From NCBI GenBank assembly GCA_950295325.1, contig OX485804.1, forward strand, positions 31,374,001 to 31,434,000: a stretch of DNA of 60,000 bases. Reading direction: 5' to 3'. The translations under genes were made by a program, and so were the position numbers. Of the stretch, positions 58,827 to 60,000 are shown piece by piece. Under the pieces are notes generated by a model. That model did not search any database and was not told where the DNA came from. It was given only the letters and a program-made list of their open reading frames with translations. The stretch comes from Polytrichum commune (Eukaryota > Streptophyta > Polytrichopsida > Polytrichales > Polytrichaceae). Within the stretch, counting starts at the first letter, position 1. Every line of letters starts with the position of its first letter.

Positions 58827-60000
58827 TGTGGGAACACGCGAACACCAACATATCCGGATTGGCGTTTTTAAGTGCCTAATCTGGTTTGTCCGGATGACCC
58901 TAGTATCGTCCAGGGATTCTGTGAAGTGTAGGAGGTCTAGAACTTTCCGCACCTGCTTATTTCCTCTTCCTTAGCCAAATTTCCGGAAACCCTAGTTTCC
59001 GGACTTTTGGTCTTTGGGGACACTCTTAGCCTTTTTCCGGAGTGTGCCTTTCCGGATTGTACCTCTAGGTCCTAATTATAATGCTTATTCACCCCTCTAC
59101 GTCTACCCTCTAGAATAGGTGGTTTCTTCCGGTGAAGACGTCCTTGATAAGATTGGAATCCGGAAACTCCCTCACAATCAATCCGGATTGATCAGATCCG
59201 TCTTGGCAGGTCACACAGAGAGATCCGGATTGTTTCTTGGGACCATAGTGAGAGGAGTCCGGATTCCAACCGGAGATCTGACTCGACGGGATGAGTGGGT
59301 GACCCGTACCACTTTCCGGATTGTCCCGTCCACCGGTGAGGAGACCTCTTCGGAAGATCAGATCAGTCCGGATCCCTGCCGGACCTTTGCCTAATCTTCC
59401 CCATGGCTGTCTCACCGGGACGTTACCCAGATATCCGGAACAATGAGGATCCCTTCCTACTACACTCCGGAGGTGGCCTCTAACCCGGAATCCTTACTGA
59501 TCCGGACCTTCCTTTCTCCTTCCGACAGATCTGTCCGGCTACCTCTACCTTGGATTCTACTCAATCTGAGTTAACTGGGCGATCCGTACCACCATCCGGA
59601 TGGGTCCGTCTAAGGGCGGTGGGACCTCTTCAGAAGATCAGATTGGCGTAAGTCCGGATCCCTTCCGGATCTCACCCAATTTTCCCAGTGGCTATCCCAC
59701 CTAGACGTTACTCAACCCGCCGGATTAGTGAGGTTTCCCTCCCACTACACCCAGAGAGGATCTACAAGGTAATAACCGGATCTGATCTGGGTCTCCTCTC
59801 TCATGTCCTATCCGGAACTCCTACCCCTCATGCTCTCTCTCCCCTCCGCTAACAATCTCCGAATCATTCACACAAACATCAATCAAGGAAAGTCGAGGAG
59901 TGAGGAGTCAAGGCATTTATTAGAGTAGGAGTAATCAAAATACAACAATGGAGAAGGAACCCTTCCCCAACTCCTTATTCAGCCTTAAGTAGAGGCCCAA
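58827..60000 (+). mobile_element. Probable LTR element start, CCGG-dense, runs off the window
   Basis: LINE-like reading stops at 58826, and TGTGGGAACACGCG begins at 58827 with ATCAA (58822-58826) as a possible left duplication. The sequence beyond is GC-richer and crowded with TCCGGA/CCGG motifs, about 26 CCGG in the first kilobase. It contains a diverged tandem duplication at about 59280-59520 and 59560-59790 (GTACCAC, then TTCCGGAT or ATCCGGAT, then GACCTCTTC and GAAGATCAGAT words). ORFs on both strands (59110-59415) mirror each other and lack motifs. The LTR interpretation depends on sequence beyond the window. Confidence 0.4.

Noticed and set aside
59110-59415. Overlapping 91- and 101-codon ORFs on opposite strands
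   Set aside because: Symmetrical ORFs are explained by the palindromic TCCGGA motif density, and neither matches a family I know.

Overview
This window looks like eukaryotic, most probably plant, intergenic DNA made largely of decayed transposable elements. It is AT-rich. It has no long intact ORFs, no operons, no ribosome binding sites and no tRNA or rRNA genes. What can be read are Copia, LINE and hAT protein remnants, plant-style MITEs with target-site duplications (TSDs), tRNA-headed SINEs and many microsatellites. I cannot name the species. The presence of an RNase H-bearing LINE, a hAT relic with a cysteine-motif N-terminus and several MITE families fits a large plant genome, but this is inference.

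Layout. 1-2.3 kb holds a Tourist/Harbinger-like MITE (TSD TAA) split by a younger hAT-type MITE with poly-G ends (TSD ATGAAAAT), followed by a second Tourist-like element. 2.6-8.4 kb holds SINE-like tRNA heads and an old AT-rich repeat whose partner lies at 54.7-57.3 kb. 8.4-8.7 kb is a MULE-like MITE with a 9-bp TSD. 12.7-13.0 kb is a second, inverted copy of the poly-G MITE. 13.7-15.6 kb is a long LTR-like repeat. 16-26 kb holds tandem duplications and SINEs. 25.4-28.3 kb and 41-50 kb carry two more dispersed families. 28.4-30.8 kb holds a spliced hAT transposase relic whose intron contains a 384-bp almost perfect palindrome. 34.0-34.9 kb is an 810-bp TIR element next to a tandem copy of its own empty target site.

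36.1-39.1 kb is a LINE (minus strand) cut in two by a 1662-bp solo LTR with TSD AGGTT. 39.5-40.9 kb is a Copia pol remnant that has lost its reverse transcriptase. 53.3-58.8 kb is a second LINE of the same family (plus strand), interrupted by the AT-rich repeat. The right end from 58.83 kb looks like the start of an LTR element with an unusual density of CCGG/TCCGGA sites, and it runs off the window.

Three short stretches read like exons of cellular proteins (42.27-42.49, 44.69-45.05 and 47.60-47.95 kb), but I do not recognise them. I found no operational gene cluster. The interest lies in the nested insertion history, the odd element ends and the unassigned exon-like pieces.
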